Shown here: positions 36,276 to 45,457 of the stretch, piece by piece
Numbering within the stretch: position 1 is the first letter of the stretch
How the letters are laid out: each line of letters starts with the position of its first letter
From: Aquibium sp. ELW1220
GTDB lineage: Bacteria; Pseudomonadota; Alphaproteobacteria; Rhizobiales; Rhizobiaceae
Length of the DNA: 59,169 nucleotides
Assembly (NCBI RefSeq): GCF_030398385.1
Contig: NZ_JAOAOQ010000035.1
Span: forward strand, 1 to 59,169
Direction of reading: 5' to 3'
The notes under the pieces: generated by a model
What the model was told of the DNA's origin: nothing
What the model saw: the letters and a program-made list of their open reading frames with translations, nothing else
The model's database searches: none
Position numbers and translations under genes: made by a program

Positions 36276-37832
36276 TTGAGCGCGAACCGCCCGCCTTCGC
36301 CCACCCGCCATTTCCAGCGACGCCGCGAGGCGGTGGTGCAGGGCCTGCGTCTTCCCAGCGAGGAGGAACTGCTGCGCGGCATGCCGTTCTTCCGGGAATC
36401 GCTGGCGGCGGACATCCGCGAGTTCGCCAAGAGGCTCGGCAGCCGCGCGAAGAAGCGAAGGCTTCCCGATCTCGGCGCCGTCGTGCAATGCCTCGACAAG
36501 CTTACCGTAGATGCCGACGCGGAAGGGATCATGCTGCTCGAATCCCTGCTCGACACGCTGCCCCGCGGCAAGGCGTTCCCGGTCGACGCCTGCCGGATGC
36601 GGTGCGGCATCTATCTCGCCCATCTCGACTTCACCGTCGCCGGCTGCCGGCTGGCGGGCGAGATGGCGCGGCTGGCGCTGGACGACATCATGAACGGGGC
36701 GCGCCCCGACACGATGTCCCTCTCGCTCGGCTGGGCAGCGGCCACATGTGACCAGGAGGTTCTCGCCCGTCCCGGACGTGACGCGACCCGGTCTCTCCAC
36801 CGTCATCTCGCGCAGGAGGCCATGCGTATCGGCGACCTCTTCGAGCGCGCGATCAACGAAGCGGGGCGGGTTCCGGATGAAGCTGCCGCGCCCGGGCGGC
36901 AGGATCCGGCAGGCGGAACCGCTGTCTCCTCGCTCGGCGATCATGGCGCTGGGGAAGAGCCATCCTCCAGGAAGGGGGTGGTGGTTCTCAGGTCCATCGG
37001 CAATCCCGTCACCGCCGACGGCAAGCGCGTCGGCAGGGAGTTCGCCGACGTCCTGAACCGGCCGCTGCCCTTGAGGGAGGTGCCGGACCTGGCGCCGGTC
37101 CGTGCCGCGCTCGCCGGCGAGTTCCCCTATGCCCCGGCGCTCGTCGATACCCTTCTTGGCGGCCTGGCCGGACGGAAACATGTGTGGCTCCATCCGACGA
37201 TCCTGCTCGGACCGCCGGCCTGCGGCAAGACGCGGTTCGCCCGGCGGCTTGCGGAGGAACTGCGGGCACCCTTCGTGCCGGTCTCCTGCGGCGGCATGGG
37301 CGACGGCGCGATCGGCGGCACGCCCCGCCGCTGGACGACGGGGGAGCCGAGCCTTCCTCTCGCGGCCATCCGGCAGCACGGCTGCGCGGGACCCGTCATC
37401 ATCCTCGACGAGATCGAGAAGACCGGTACCAGCCGCCATAACGGGAATGCGCACGATGTCCTCCTGGGATTGCTGGAGTGCGAGACCGCAAGCCGCTGGT
37501 TCGACCCCTATGCGGAGGCGAACTGCGACCTCGCCGCAGTGACATGGCTGATGACGGCGAACTCCGCCGAGCCGATCCCCGCGGTCCTGCGAGACCGCTG
37601 CCGCATCCTCCGTTTCCCGGTGCCCGGTCCGGAACGCCTGGCGGCGCTTGCACCGCTTATCCTTCGGGACCTCTTCGCCCGATCCGGCCACGATCCGCGC
37701 TGGGCCGCTCCGCTCGAGCCATTCGAAGTGGAAGCGCTTTCCGCTGCCTGGGGCGGCGGGTCGATCCGCGGGCTGACGAGACTCCTGGAGGGCCTGATCG
37801 AGGCCCGCGAACACGAGAGGTCACGGCAATGA
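36276..37832 (+). CDS. Lon-type AAA+ ATPase of a two-subunit protease cassette
   Basis: A 518-residue cytosolic AAA+ ATPase. Residues about 1-290 are an uncharacterised mainly helical N-terminal region (PFFRESLAADIREFAKRLGS; GIYLAHLDFTVAGCRLAGEM). The AAA+ core carries Walker A HPTILLGPPACGKTRFARRL (about residues 306-325), Walker B VIILDEIEKTG (about 374-384), sensor 1 WLMTANSAEPIP and arginine finger LRDRCRIL (about 437-444). The pattern is Lon-like (HCLR clade). There are no FtsH membrane helices and no Lon serine protease domain. TTG 36276 follows GAGGGGA. It overlaps the M41 peptidase gene by 4 bases (ATGA), so it likely unfolds substrates for it. Confidence 0.88.
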   Translation: MSANRPPSPTRHFQRRREAVVQGLRLPSEEELLRGMPFFRESLAADIREFAKRLGSRAKKRRLPDLGAVVQCLDKLTVDADAEGIMLLESLLDTLPRGKAFPVDACRMRCGIYLAHLDFTVAGCRLAGEMARLALDDIMNGARPDTMSLSLGWAAATCDQEVLARPGRDATRSLHRHLAQEAMRIGDLFERAINEAGRVPDEAAAPGRQDPAGGTAVSSLGDHGAGEEPSSRKGVVVLRSIGNPVTADGKRVGREFADVLNRPLPLREVPDLAPVRAALAGEFPYAPALVDTLLGGLAGRKHVWLHPTILLGPPACGKTRFARRLAEELRAPFVPVSCGGMGDGAIGGTPRRWTTGEPSLPLAAIRQHGCAGPVIILDEIEKTGTSRHNGNAHDVLLGLLECETASRWFDPYAEANCDLAAVTWLMTANSAEPIPAVLRDRCRILRFPVPGPERLAALAPLILRDLFARSGHDPRWAAPLEPFEVEALSAAWGGGSIRGLTRLLEGLIEAREHERSRQ

Positions 37833-38542
37833 AGGTACCTGCATCTCCGCCTTCTGGCGGCAATCGCATGCCTCCGTCGGGCAAGGGGCGCCGAAGGGGA
37901 CAGCGCAGCCGGGCGAAGCGCGATCGGGTTCGGGCCGGCCGGCCTCCGTCGCCACCGCAAGGCCCGGAGCGATCACCGGAGCTCCTGTACCGGATCGCGG
38001 TCCACGAGGCGGGACATGCGGTCATCCGCCACCAGCTGCAGATGGGAATCCTGGAAAGGATCACCATCGACGGCCCGGAGGGCGGCAGCGTCCGGTGGCG
38101 CATCGACGTCCAGGACGAGCCTCTCGAGTTCATGTTGGAACTCGAGCTATGGACCTTGCTCACGGGGCGCGCTGCCGAGGAGATGATGCTCGGGGACTGC
38201 GCGGTTCATCGTGACGGCGGGACTGACAGCGCCCTTGCGGCGGCGAACGATATCGCTTTCCGCATGGAGACGGTGCTGGGATTCGGCAGGAAATGGCCGC
38301 TGCTCTACCGCCCGGCGACCGACCGCGCAACGCTCTATGCCATCGATCCCGAACTCGCGGAGCATGTACACGGACGCCTTCGGTCCGCCTACGCCGGCGC
38401 GAAGCTAATGGTCCGGAAGCAGGAGGAGGCCATCCGATACCTCGCCGACGTCCTCATGAACCACCGCATACTTGAAGGGCCGATGCTCGCGACGGCTCTT
38501 GAAGAGGTCGAGAGGCGGGCGCTCAAGTGGCTGGGCAAGTGA
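37829..38542 (+). CDS. stand-alone FtsH-like (M41) zinc peptidase
   Basis: A 237-residue protein. Residues 1-50 are basic and proline-rich (GKGRRRGQRSRAKRDRVRAG), with no membrane segment. Residues about 52-237 are an M41 peptidase: YRIAVHEAGHAVIRHQL with HEAGH at 59-63 (two zinc His and the catalytic Glu), LLTGRAAEEMMLGD, GGTDSALAAANDIAFRMETV and ALEEVERRALKWL. The third zinc ligand of FtsH would fall in the GGTDS/ND region, but the Asp is two positions earlier than in an ungapped alignment. FtsH fuses this domain to its AAA+ module; here it is a separate gene overlapping the ATPase gene. Together they suggest a soluble, ClpXP-like two-component protease. Confidence 0.87.
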   Translation: MKVPASPPSGGNRMPPSGKGRRRGQRSRAKRDRVRAGRPPSPPQGPERSPELLYRIAVHEAGHAVIRHQLQMGILERITIDGPEGGSVRWRIDVQDEPLEFMLELELWTLLTGRAAEEMMLGDCAVHRDGGTDSALAAANDIAFRMETVLGFGRKWPLLYRPATDRATLYAIDPELAEHVHGRLRSAYAGAKLMVRKQEEAIRYLADVLMNHRILEGPMLATALEEVERRALKWLGK

Positions 38543-39332
38543 GGAAGCCATGTTTCTTCGATCTGCATGTCGAACACGCGGTACATCTTCAGCGACCAGT
38601 CGTCCCGAGGCCGCCTCCATGTCGCAGCGCGGCCTCTGCAACAGGCGGGCGGCAGGCGCCGGCCTGGAAAGGACATGCGCGACGTCGGGCATCCCATGTG
38701 CTCGGGAAGCGCGAACGGGACGCCAGGTCCATGAGGCGAGCTTGATGGAAGTCCGAGGCCGGGCTGAAGGTTCGGGGGCATCCTTCAGCTGCCGAATGCA
38801 AATACCTACCATCGAAAGTTCGCCTCCGGCATGAAAGGCTTTGGACGAACTGTTGCGTCGAGTGCCAGCGGCCGCCGTGTCGCGCGTCCGGAAGTGAGTT
38901 GCAACATCAGAAGATCGGTATTCACGCCCTCCCTCCCCCCGTATCGTCGCGATGCGGGCTGCAGGCGCTGCCTTGACTTCCGAATTTCCGCGGAGGTCGG
39001 GGGCGATCCGATACCCGCCGCCTGGTGATGCTACCATTTCCGCAGGGCTTCCATTCGTTCGCACCTCCATGGCGGCCTTCTCGCTGCCGGTTCGGGTCCG
39101 GTCCGATCAACGAGGCCAGAGATACCAGGCGCTGCGGAGCAATGGCCAAGGCAGCCGATCTCAAGGTATTGTCTATTCAATAGCGGACGTGCGCCAGAGG
39201 AGCCCGATGCCCGGATGAGGTCGGCTTCAGCCGACCATGGTCCGGCGTCAGACCCGACCTATGCCTCGCGTCGCCAGCTTCCCGGCGTGCTCACGCCTGC
39301 GCGCACTTTCGGGCTAGTTCTGGATCCCGCGT
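38543..39332. other. gene-poor region downstream of the M41 gene, with a strong hairpin
   Basis: No convincing coding region in 790 bases. A perfect 8-base-arm hairpin GGTCGGCT-TC-AGCCGACC lies at 39219-39236, and TATTG-N6-CAATA at 39167-39182. The hairpin could end transcripts from either side or belong to a small RNA. The minus-strand peptide DWSLKMYRVFDMQIEE near 38560-38610 looks gene-like but I could not tie it to a family. Confidence 0.4.
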
Positions 39333-39352
39333 CTGGCGGCTAAAGCCGTCAG
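39333..39352 (-). terminator. hairpin at the end of the small-protein gene
   Basis: CTGGCGGCT-AA-AGCCGTCAG forms a 9-base stem with one G-T pair and overlaps the stop codon of the minus-strand gene 39349-39510. A run of T is lacking, so it may stall or protect the transcript end rather than be a full intrinsic terminator. Confidence 0.4.
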
Positions 39353-39510
39353 TCAGGCTCCCTGGACATCCTCGCAGCGTATCTGGCTGCGGACTCGGGA
39401 CCAAGAATATCCCTGATCCATGCGGTACGGCGCGCCAGCGCCTGGGCAGGCGTCTCGCCGGGCAACGGTGGCGGCGGCGTCTCCCGGTCGTCGGACTCGT
39501 GCTCGGTCAT
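39349..39510 (-). CDS. small hypothetical protein (53 residues)
   Basis: The sequence is MTEHESDDRETPPPPLPGET followed by PAQALARRTAWIRDILGPES and AARYAARMSREPD: an acidic/proline start and one amphipathic basic helix. GGAG lies about 12 bases before ATG 39510 and a hairpin overlaps its end. The upstream frame stays open for some 40 codons with LLAADLAAHSRQ, which recalls the helix of DUF6634-like proteins, so this may be the tail of a larger broken gene. It might bind partners of the nearby cassette, but nothing shows that directly. The composition stands out from the surrounding noncoding shadows. Confidence 0.5.
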   Translation of the reverse strand: MTEHESDDRETPPPPLPGETPAQALARRTAWIRDILGPESAARYAARMSREPD

Positions 39511-40696
39511 GTCCGCCACTCCGCACCGCGCCGCCATCCATGACTGCCGCGGACCGTCCGGTTGGCGGGAATGCGCCGCCAGGTCCGCCGCGAGGAGTTC
39601 GATGCCATGGCGACCGGAACGGCCGCCGGACCTTTCGCCAAGTCGTAGCCATGCCTTGGCGAGTTACTTCGCCCTCCTTCAGGAGGCGAGGAACTGCAGG
39701 AGCGCGATCGCCGGGAACCCTGGGAGTGGAGGCGGTACTTGACGGAAAAGGGATCGGATTTGCAGGTCACTGCAGGGCCTTTCGCGCGAGTGTTCCATGC
39801 AAGGGTGCCTCGTAAACGCACCGGTTGCAAGCGCCGGCGGAAGGTCGGCCTGCAGGCCGGGGTCCGGCATGAATGCAGGCGATCGCGGAACGGCCGGCCC
39901 CCTTCGTGTCGCGCGTCGCGAAGAACTTCCCCCTTGGCGTCACCAGGAATTGCCCCACGGCGGACAGCGGAGGAGAGAGCGAACGAACGCAAGGGGATCG
40001 AGGGGGACCTTTCGTGGAGCGATCCGCTGGGGCGGGCATGACGACGCACGGCGATGCCGCAAAGATGACCAGGCGGCGGCGTCCACACAGGCGAACCCGG
40101 GAACGAGCCGGGACCGCACGTTCTACCTGCCAGCCTGCGACGGGCGGGGAGCCGGAACGGTTGCGGAGAGCGAGCTGAAGCCGTGTGTGGCGAGCGTCAG
40201 CAACAATGGGCGCCAATGAGATCGCGGTAGTCCGCGGTCCACGTGGTGCCCAAGGGCAGCTCCACAGTCACGTTTCCATGAAGCGGGCATTCCATCGTGT
40301 CCAGCTCCGGCCGCCGGTCTACCGCGATGGCCCGCCGGACAGGAACACGATGTCCGTTCGTGCGGCCTGCCGGAGTGCCAGATATGGACGGATCTCCCCG
40401 CCTGCGCTTTCACCGCTCGTGGCGATCGCGTCTCCCAGACAAAGCTCAGCGCGTTCAGGCCCGCGCGGGCGCACTGCCGGTCGCCGGGCGTCCTTAGGAC
40501 GTGATAACTTACAAGTCCGTTGCGCAGCCGAAGCCTCCTTCATGAGCGAGCGGCTTCCGAACCCAGCAGCACCGCCCGCTGCTGCCCCTACCTAGGCGGG
40601 GCGCGACACCCTGCGTTCTCCGGTCAATGCGGCAGGGACCGATCGCTTCCCCGACGTCTCGATCTCCCGCCCTGTCCGGTGCGGGCAGGACCCGGA
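39511..40696. other. gene-poor region between the cassette and the polysaccharide locus
   Basis: About 1.2 kb of GC-rich DNA with only short overlapping frames of arginine/proline-rich composition. It contains the second copy of the dispersed repeat (about 39925-39993). No RNA gene or terminator was recognised. It ends at the ugd stop codon. Confidence 0.45.
39925..39993 (-). repeat. dispersed degenerate repeat, copy B
   Basis: Its reverse complement (GCTCTCTCCTCCG...GGGGCAATTCCTGGTGACGC style) aligns by eye at roughly 70 per cent over some 60 bases with 34880-34948. Together with copy A it flanks the 35.5-38.5 kb cassette in inverted orientation. Confidence 0.4.
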
Positions 40697-42040
40697 TCAG
40701 GAGACGGCGTTTCGCGTGCCGCGGCCGACGGCGTAGAGCGTGATGCCGTGGCGCTTCGCTGCGGCCGGGTCGTAGACGTTGCGGCCGTCGAAGATGACCG
40801 GCTGCTTCAGCGTCGCCTTCACCGCCTCGAAGTCGATGATGTTGTAGGCCTTCCATTCGGTGACGAGGACCAGCGCGTCGGCGCCGTCGAGCGCGGCGTC
40901 GCGGCCGGCGCAGAGCACGAGGTCCGGCCGGTCGCCATAGATGCGGCGGCACTCCTCCATGGCCTTGGGGTCATGGGCGCGCACCGTGGCGCCCGCTGCC
41001 CAGAGCGCCTCCATGATGACGCGCGCAGGCGCCTCGCGCATGTCGTCGGTGTTGGGCTTGAAGGCAAGACCCCAGAGCGCGAAGGTGCGGCCCTGCAGGT
41101 CTGCGCCGAAATGGCCGTTGATCTTCTCGACGATGAAGCTTTTCTGGCGGTTGTTTCGCTCCTCGACCGACTTGAGCAGCGTCGCGTCGAAGCCGATCTG
41201 GTCGGCGGTACGGATCAGCGCCTGGACGTCCTTCGGGAAGCACGATCCGCCATAGCCGACCCCTGGATAGATGAAGTTGTAGCCGATGCGCGGGTCCGAG
41301 CCGATGCCGTGGCGGACGTGCTCGATGTCCGCGCCCAGCCGGTCGGCGAGGTTGGCGATCTCGTTCATGAAGCTGATCTTGGTGGCCAGCATGCAGTTGG
41401 CGGCGTACTTCGTCAGTTCCGCGCTGCGGATGTCCATCGCGATGATCTTCTCGCGATTGCGGTTGAAGGGCGCGTACAGTTCGCGCAGCCGCTCTTCGGC
41501 GCGTCGGCTCGCTACGCCGATGACGATCCGGTCGGGCCTGGTGCAGTCTGCAACGGCCGACCCCTCCTTCAGGAACTCGGGGTTCGACGCGACATCGAAC
41601 GCGATGTCCTCGCGGCCCCGCGCCGCCAGCCGCTCCGCCATCTTGGCGCGTACCTTGTCGGAAGTCCCGACCGGAACCGTGGACTTCACGACCACCAGCC
41701 GCTCGGACGCCATGTGGGCTGCGATGGTGTCGGCGACCGCCAGCACGTAGGAAAGGTCGGCCGACCCGTCCTCGTCCGGCGGCGTTCCGACGGCGATGAA
41801 CTGGATGTCGCCATGCGCCACGCCGCTTGCGGCGTCGGTGGTAAACCGCAGCCGCCCCGCCGCGCCGTTCTCGACGACGAGGTTCTTCAGGTCGGGCTCG
41901 TAGATCGGTATCTCGCCGCGCTCGAGCCTCGCCACCTTGGCCGCGTCGACGTCGACGCAGAGCACCTGGTATCCCGCCTCGGCGAAGACCGCCGCCTGGA
42001 CCAGACCGACATATCCAGTTCCGAAAATCGTGATCCGCAC
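40697..42040 (-). CDS. ugd: UDP-glucose 6-dehydrogenase
   Basis: A 447-residue NAD-dependent enzyme that oxidises UDP-glucose twice to UDP-glucuronate, a polysaccharide precursor. [20 protein letters not shown] is the N-terminal Rossmann motif. [20 protein letters not shown] gives the structural region, [27 protein letters not shown] the catalytic Cys (about residue 264, GGSCFPKD), and [12 protein letters not shown] the C-terminal UDP-binding domain. GTG 42040 is preferred: homology begins there (VRITIFGTG) and AGGGA lies about 12 bases upstream. It is divergent from galE across 334 bp, an obvious pairing for supply of acidic and neutral sugars to the exopolysaccharide. Confidence 0.94.
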   Translation of the reverse strand: MRITIFGTGYVGLVQAAVFAEAGYQVLCVDVDAAKVARLERGEIPIYEPDLKNLVVENGAAGRLRFTTDAASGVAHGDIQFIAVGTPPDEDGSADLSYVLAVADTIAAHMASERLVVVKSTVPVGTSDKVRAKMAERLAARGREDIAFDVASNPEFLKEGSAVADCTRPDRIVIGVASRRAEERLRELYAPFNRNREKIIAMDIRSAELTKYAANCMLATKISFMNEIANLADRLGADIEHVRHGIGSDPRIGYNFIYPGVGYGGSCFPKDVQALIRTADQIGFDATLLKSVEERNNRQKSFIVEKINGHFGADLQGRTFALWGLAFKPNTDDMREAPARVIMEALWAAGATVRAHDPKAMEECRRIYGDRPDLVLCAGRDAALDGADALVLVTEWKAYNIIDFEAVKATLKQPVIFDGRNVYDPAAAKRHGITLYAVGRGTRNAVS

Positions 42041-42374
42041 TTGTTTCGTTCCCTGTGGGTTCGTGGCGACGGCGCATATCCCACGCCGCGCCAGGAAGCG
42101 CAACTTCTTGTGGGCGAGGCAGTCCGATCAAGATCTGTGGGTGCCGGTTTCCATGAATACTCGACAATGCAGGCCGACCGGCGGTTGCTCTCGCGGAAAG
42201 GCCGTCCTCTTCCTTCGGCTTCAGCATCGTTGGGATTGTTTTGCCCGCCGGTCCGGCTATCCTCCAGATGTCGTCGTAGCGCCGTGACTTCCGACGCGGA
42301 GCCTGACAGAACGCGCAACGGTCGAATCCGTTCATAGGCATGGCGGGACCGCGGCATTGCAAGGGGACATGCAT
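42041..42374. promoter_or_regulatory. divergent promoter region of ugd and galE
   Basis: 334 bases between the two divergent sugar-nucleotide genes, with no convincing coding sequence. It must contain both promoters. AAGGGG at 42361-42366 is the probable ribosome binding site for galE. No repeated operator was recognised. Confidence 0.5.
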
Positions 42375-43352
42375 ATGGCGACGATTCTTGTCGTGGGAGG
42401 CGCAGGCTACATCGGTGCGCATTGCTGTCTGGATCTCGCAGGCCGCGGGCATCGCCCGGTCGTCTACGACAACCTGTCCAACGGGCATGAGTCGTTCGTG
42501 CAATGGGGGCCGCTCGAGATCGGCGACCTGCATGACCGGAGCCGGCTGCGCGAGGTGATGGACCGACACCGTCCGGCCGCGATCATCCACTTCGCGGCGC
42601 TGATCGAGGTCGGACTGTCGCTGGCCGATCCGCTTTCCTTCTACCAGAACAATGTGGGCGGAACGATCGGCCTGGTGTCGGCGGCGTCCGAGGCCGGGAT
42701 CGACAAGTTCGTCTTCTCGTCGACCTGCGCCACGTATGGCGTGCCGCAAGCCACGCCGATGGCGGAGGACCACCGGCAGGTACCTATCAATCCTTACGGC
42801 CGCAGCAAGCTGATGGTGGAGCAGATCCTGGCCGACCTCGACGCACTGCGCGGTTTCCGGTCGGTCGTCCTGCGCTACTTCAATGCGGCAGGCGCCGACG
42901 AGGGGGGGCGGATCGGGGAGTGGCACGATCCGGAGACGCATGCGATTCCGGTCGCCATCGAGGCGGCCATGGGGCGCCGCGCCGGTTTCACGATCAACGG
43001 CAGCGACTATGACACGCGCGACGGCACCTGCATCCGCGACTTCATCCACGTGATGGACCTGGCGGACGCGCACGCGCGCGCGGTGGAACACCTGCTGGCC
43101 GGCGGGACGAGCGCGACGGTGAACCTGGGCACCGGCACGGGCACGTCGCTGCTGGAACTTCTGGACGTCGTGCGGACGGTCAGCGGACGCAATGTCCCGG
43201 TCGCCCGCGGACCGAGGCGGGCGGGCGACTCGCCGTCGCTCGTGGCCGACAACCGGCGGGCGAAGGCCCTGCTCGGATGGGAGCCGAAGCGCTCGATCGA
43301 GGACATCGTGACGAGCGCCTGGCGCTGGCATTCAAGCCGCAATACGGGGTAG
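42375..43352 (+). CDS. galE: UDP-glucose 4-epimerase
   Basis: A 325-residue extended short-chain dehydrogenase that interconverts UDP-glucose and UDP-galactose. The NAD motif ILVVGGAGYIGAHCCLDLAG is at the start; the catalytic Ser is in FVFSSTCATYGVP and the Tyr/Lys pair in INPYGRSKLMVEQIL (YxxxK). VVLRYFNAAGADEGGRIGEW and RDGTCIRDFIHVMDLADAHA are typical of GalE. ATG 42375 is eight bases after AAGGGG; ATG 42369 is possible. It probably supplies UDP-galactose to the polysaccharide encoded downstream. Confidence 0.94.
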   Translation: MATILVVGGAGYIGAHCCLDLAGRGHRPVVYDNLSNGHESFVQWGPLEIGDLHDRSRLREVMDRHRPAAIIHFAALIEVGLSLADPLSFYQNNVGGTIGLVSAASEAGIDKFVFSSTCATYGVPQATPMAEDHRQVPINPYGRSKLMVEQILADLDALRGFRSVVLRYFNAAGADEGGRIGEWHDPETHAIPVAIEAAMGRRAGFTINGSDYDTRDGTCIRDFIHVMDLADAHARAVEHLLAGGTSATVNLGTGTGTSLLELLDVVRTVSGRNVPVARGPRRAGDSPSLVADNRRAKALLGWEPKRSIEDIVTSAWRWHSSRNTG

Positions 43353-44868
43353 GGCGGCTTCGGCTCCAAGCGGCCCTATGCGTAGCAGCGCGTCGTCGAA
43401 CAGTGCAGGAACGTCGCCGCTGGCAAGGGATCAGCCCTGATGCGCTGTCCCCTCGCGCAAAATGTTCCTCCCGTGACGGGTGCCGACACTTCCGCGATCA
43501 GGCACCGCAACACTCTCGTTCCAAGCCTGAGCGCCACGTTACTCCCGGTTCCGGGGGACCACGTCCCGAACCGGATCCCGGCATGGACTTCACATCGCTG
43601 TCGTCAGCAAGGACGCGCTCTGCCGGCCGACTGCGGGAGCTTCCGGGATGATGCGAGACGGAAAGGCAGCCACCGCCTGGTCGCCATGCCTCAAGGACGA
43701 GCCGCGCGGGAGGCACTCGCACGTCTTGGGGTGTCGAACGAAGTCGCGTCAGACGATCGTGCCGGCCGTGCTGTCACCTGGACGTGCATGCGGGTCAAGG
43801 AGCCAAGGTCTGAGGCAGGCTCGGCGCCGACGAAGCCGGTTCCGATGCTCCAGGCTCCAATGCCATGCTGCAGCTCACCGGGACGCACCATCAGCGTCAC
43901 CCGATTTGTCGTCGCGGTCTGTATTGCATTGCAGCAATCTGCGTGCCCGAACACCAGCGGCAGAAGCAATATGAGGCAGTTCCCGGCGAGGTGGCTTGAG
44001 GTCGCGCGTTCGCTGCGTCCGGGCGACACGCAAGAAAAGAAGGCGTGAGCCGATCTGCAGTTCGACGAGGATCGACGAGAACTGTCGCCCTCACTGTCGC
44101 TTTAAAAATAGCTGCGCCTGAAACATATGGTGAGGATTAATTTGTACCCCGACTGGCGGACGAAGTCTGCGGGTACCAAGGAGGCGATGGCACAGAGGCC
44201 ATTCGATATTGATGAATCGTTTGCCGTACAGCTTTCTGAATCTCGGCATGTTCATGGAGGGTGCTGAAAAAACCGAACATTAGGCAACTCTGAAGAATAT
44301 TGCGTTGCAACGGAGAAACTTGTCTCCTATCCTAGATTGTCACAGTTTGCTGTATGGTTGTGGAGATTTCTCCGATGAGCATCCGCATGCGCCTCCCTGG
44401 TGGGACCTTGAAGCTGAAAAGGTACCCTGAGTTGCGAGAGTCCGAACGAAGAAGGGAGGTGCCGGTCGTTTCGATCGGCGGCCTGTATCTCGTCTGGTGG
44501 AGCAGATCCGCGATGGTGACAAAGGCGCGAGAAAGAAATGGGGAATCCACGGCCGCTGCCACCGAAGCGCCGGATTCAGTTGGCTGAAGGTGCTATGTTC
44601 CTTCGAGACTTCACCGTGAGATTCCATGCAAGCCAAGTTTGAAGCGATTGACCCGCAGCCGCCGCGTGGCGTTCGTCCTGTCTGTTCCCCGGTGACGGAC
44701 CGGAGCACCGGGGGCGCGTTTGATGAAATGACGGCCTGTTCGCGGTCCCTGCCTCTTTTCCGCTGCATGGTTCCCATACATCGCTTCGACGTTGCACGCG
44801 TCCGCGCGCGGTTCTTCCTGGAGCCCGCATGCGCACAGCCTGAACACATTCACTGAAGGCTACGCGAC
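43353..44868. other. 1.5-kb stretch upstream of the NusG paralogue; AT-rich part with dyads
   Basis: No convincing gene. The first 700 bases are GC-rich with shadow frames. From 44100 to 44360 the DNA becomes AT-richer and contains a perfect 10-bp palindrome CGTTGCAACG (44303-44312) directly followed by GGAGA-N6-TCTCC (44312-44327). This is a good candidate promoter/regulatory region for the polysaccharide locus, possibly a target of a silencer protein. Confidence 0.45.
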
Positions 44869-45420
44869 ATGGGAATTCACGCCGCGATCAGCAGTGATCC
44901 GGAAGCGCTACCGATCGGGTCGGACGGCCGACGCTGGTACGTGGTCCACGCGTTCACCGGACGTGAGAAGGAGGCCGATGCCCATCTGCGAAACCAGGGG
45001 TTCGACACCTTCAATCCGATCGAGATCAGGACAGTCCGCCACGCGCGCCGACTGGTGACCAAGAGCAGGGCGTTCTTTCCGGGCTACCTTTTCGTCAGGA
45101 TCGACGTCGATCTTGACCGGTGGCGGTCGATCAATGGTACGCGCGGCGTCCGGTCACTGATCATGCAGGCCGAGCGACCCGTCGCCTGTCCGAGAGGCCT
45201 CGTAGAGCGGCTGGTCGAGGCGGCCGATCCGGACGGCGTGATCGACACCCGTTCGACGCTTCGGCCTGGCCAGAAGGTCAAGGTAAAGACGGGGCCATTC
45301 GCCGATCTCGTCGGGACGCTGGACCGGCTGGACAATTCCGGCCGCGCGAAGGTGCTCCTGGAAATCATGTCCGGCGAGCGAGCCGTCAGCATGGCTGGCC
45401 ACGATCTGGAAGCATTGTGA
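44869..45420 (+). CDS. specialised NusG paralogue (transcription antiterminator)
   Basis: The protein has 183 residues. The NGN domain, about residues 22-105, has RRWYVVHAFTGREKEADAHL, NQGFDTFNPIEIRTVRHARR and RAFFPGYLFVRIDVDLDRW. A KOW domain follows at about 130-183 (LRPGQKVKVKTGPFADLVGT). It is not the housekeeping NusG, which lies with secE and ribosomal genes. Paralogues of the RfaH/UpxY/LoaP kind ride with RNA polymerase and keep it transcribing long polysaccharide operons. The position at the head of this locus fits that role. Its own leader is long and AT-rich. Confidence 0.9.
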   Translation: MGIHAAISSDPEALPIGSDGRRWYVVHAFTGREKEADAHLRNQGFDTFNPIEIRTVRHARRLVTKSRAFFPGYLFVRIDVDLDRWRSINGTRGVRSLIMQAERPVACPRGLVERLVEAADPDGVIDTRSTLRPGQKVKVKTGPFADLVGTLDRLDNSGRAKVLLEIMSGERAVSMAGHDLEAL

Positions 45421-45457
45421 GGGAAATGACCGAACCCGGACGGAGGTTTCCGCCGCC

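Noticed and set aside
36276-38542. A single FtsH gene split by a frameshift
   Set aside because: The ATPase ends with its own C-terminal helices and is Lon-like, lacks FtsH membrane segments, and the peptidase has its own start with a 50-residue basic leader and ATGA overlap. This looks like two designed genes.
40971-43331. 786-codon minus-strand frame spanning ugd and galE
   Set aside because: It covers galE in antisense and ugd in a wrong frame; no domain is present.
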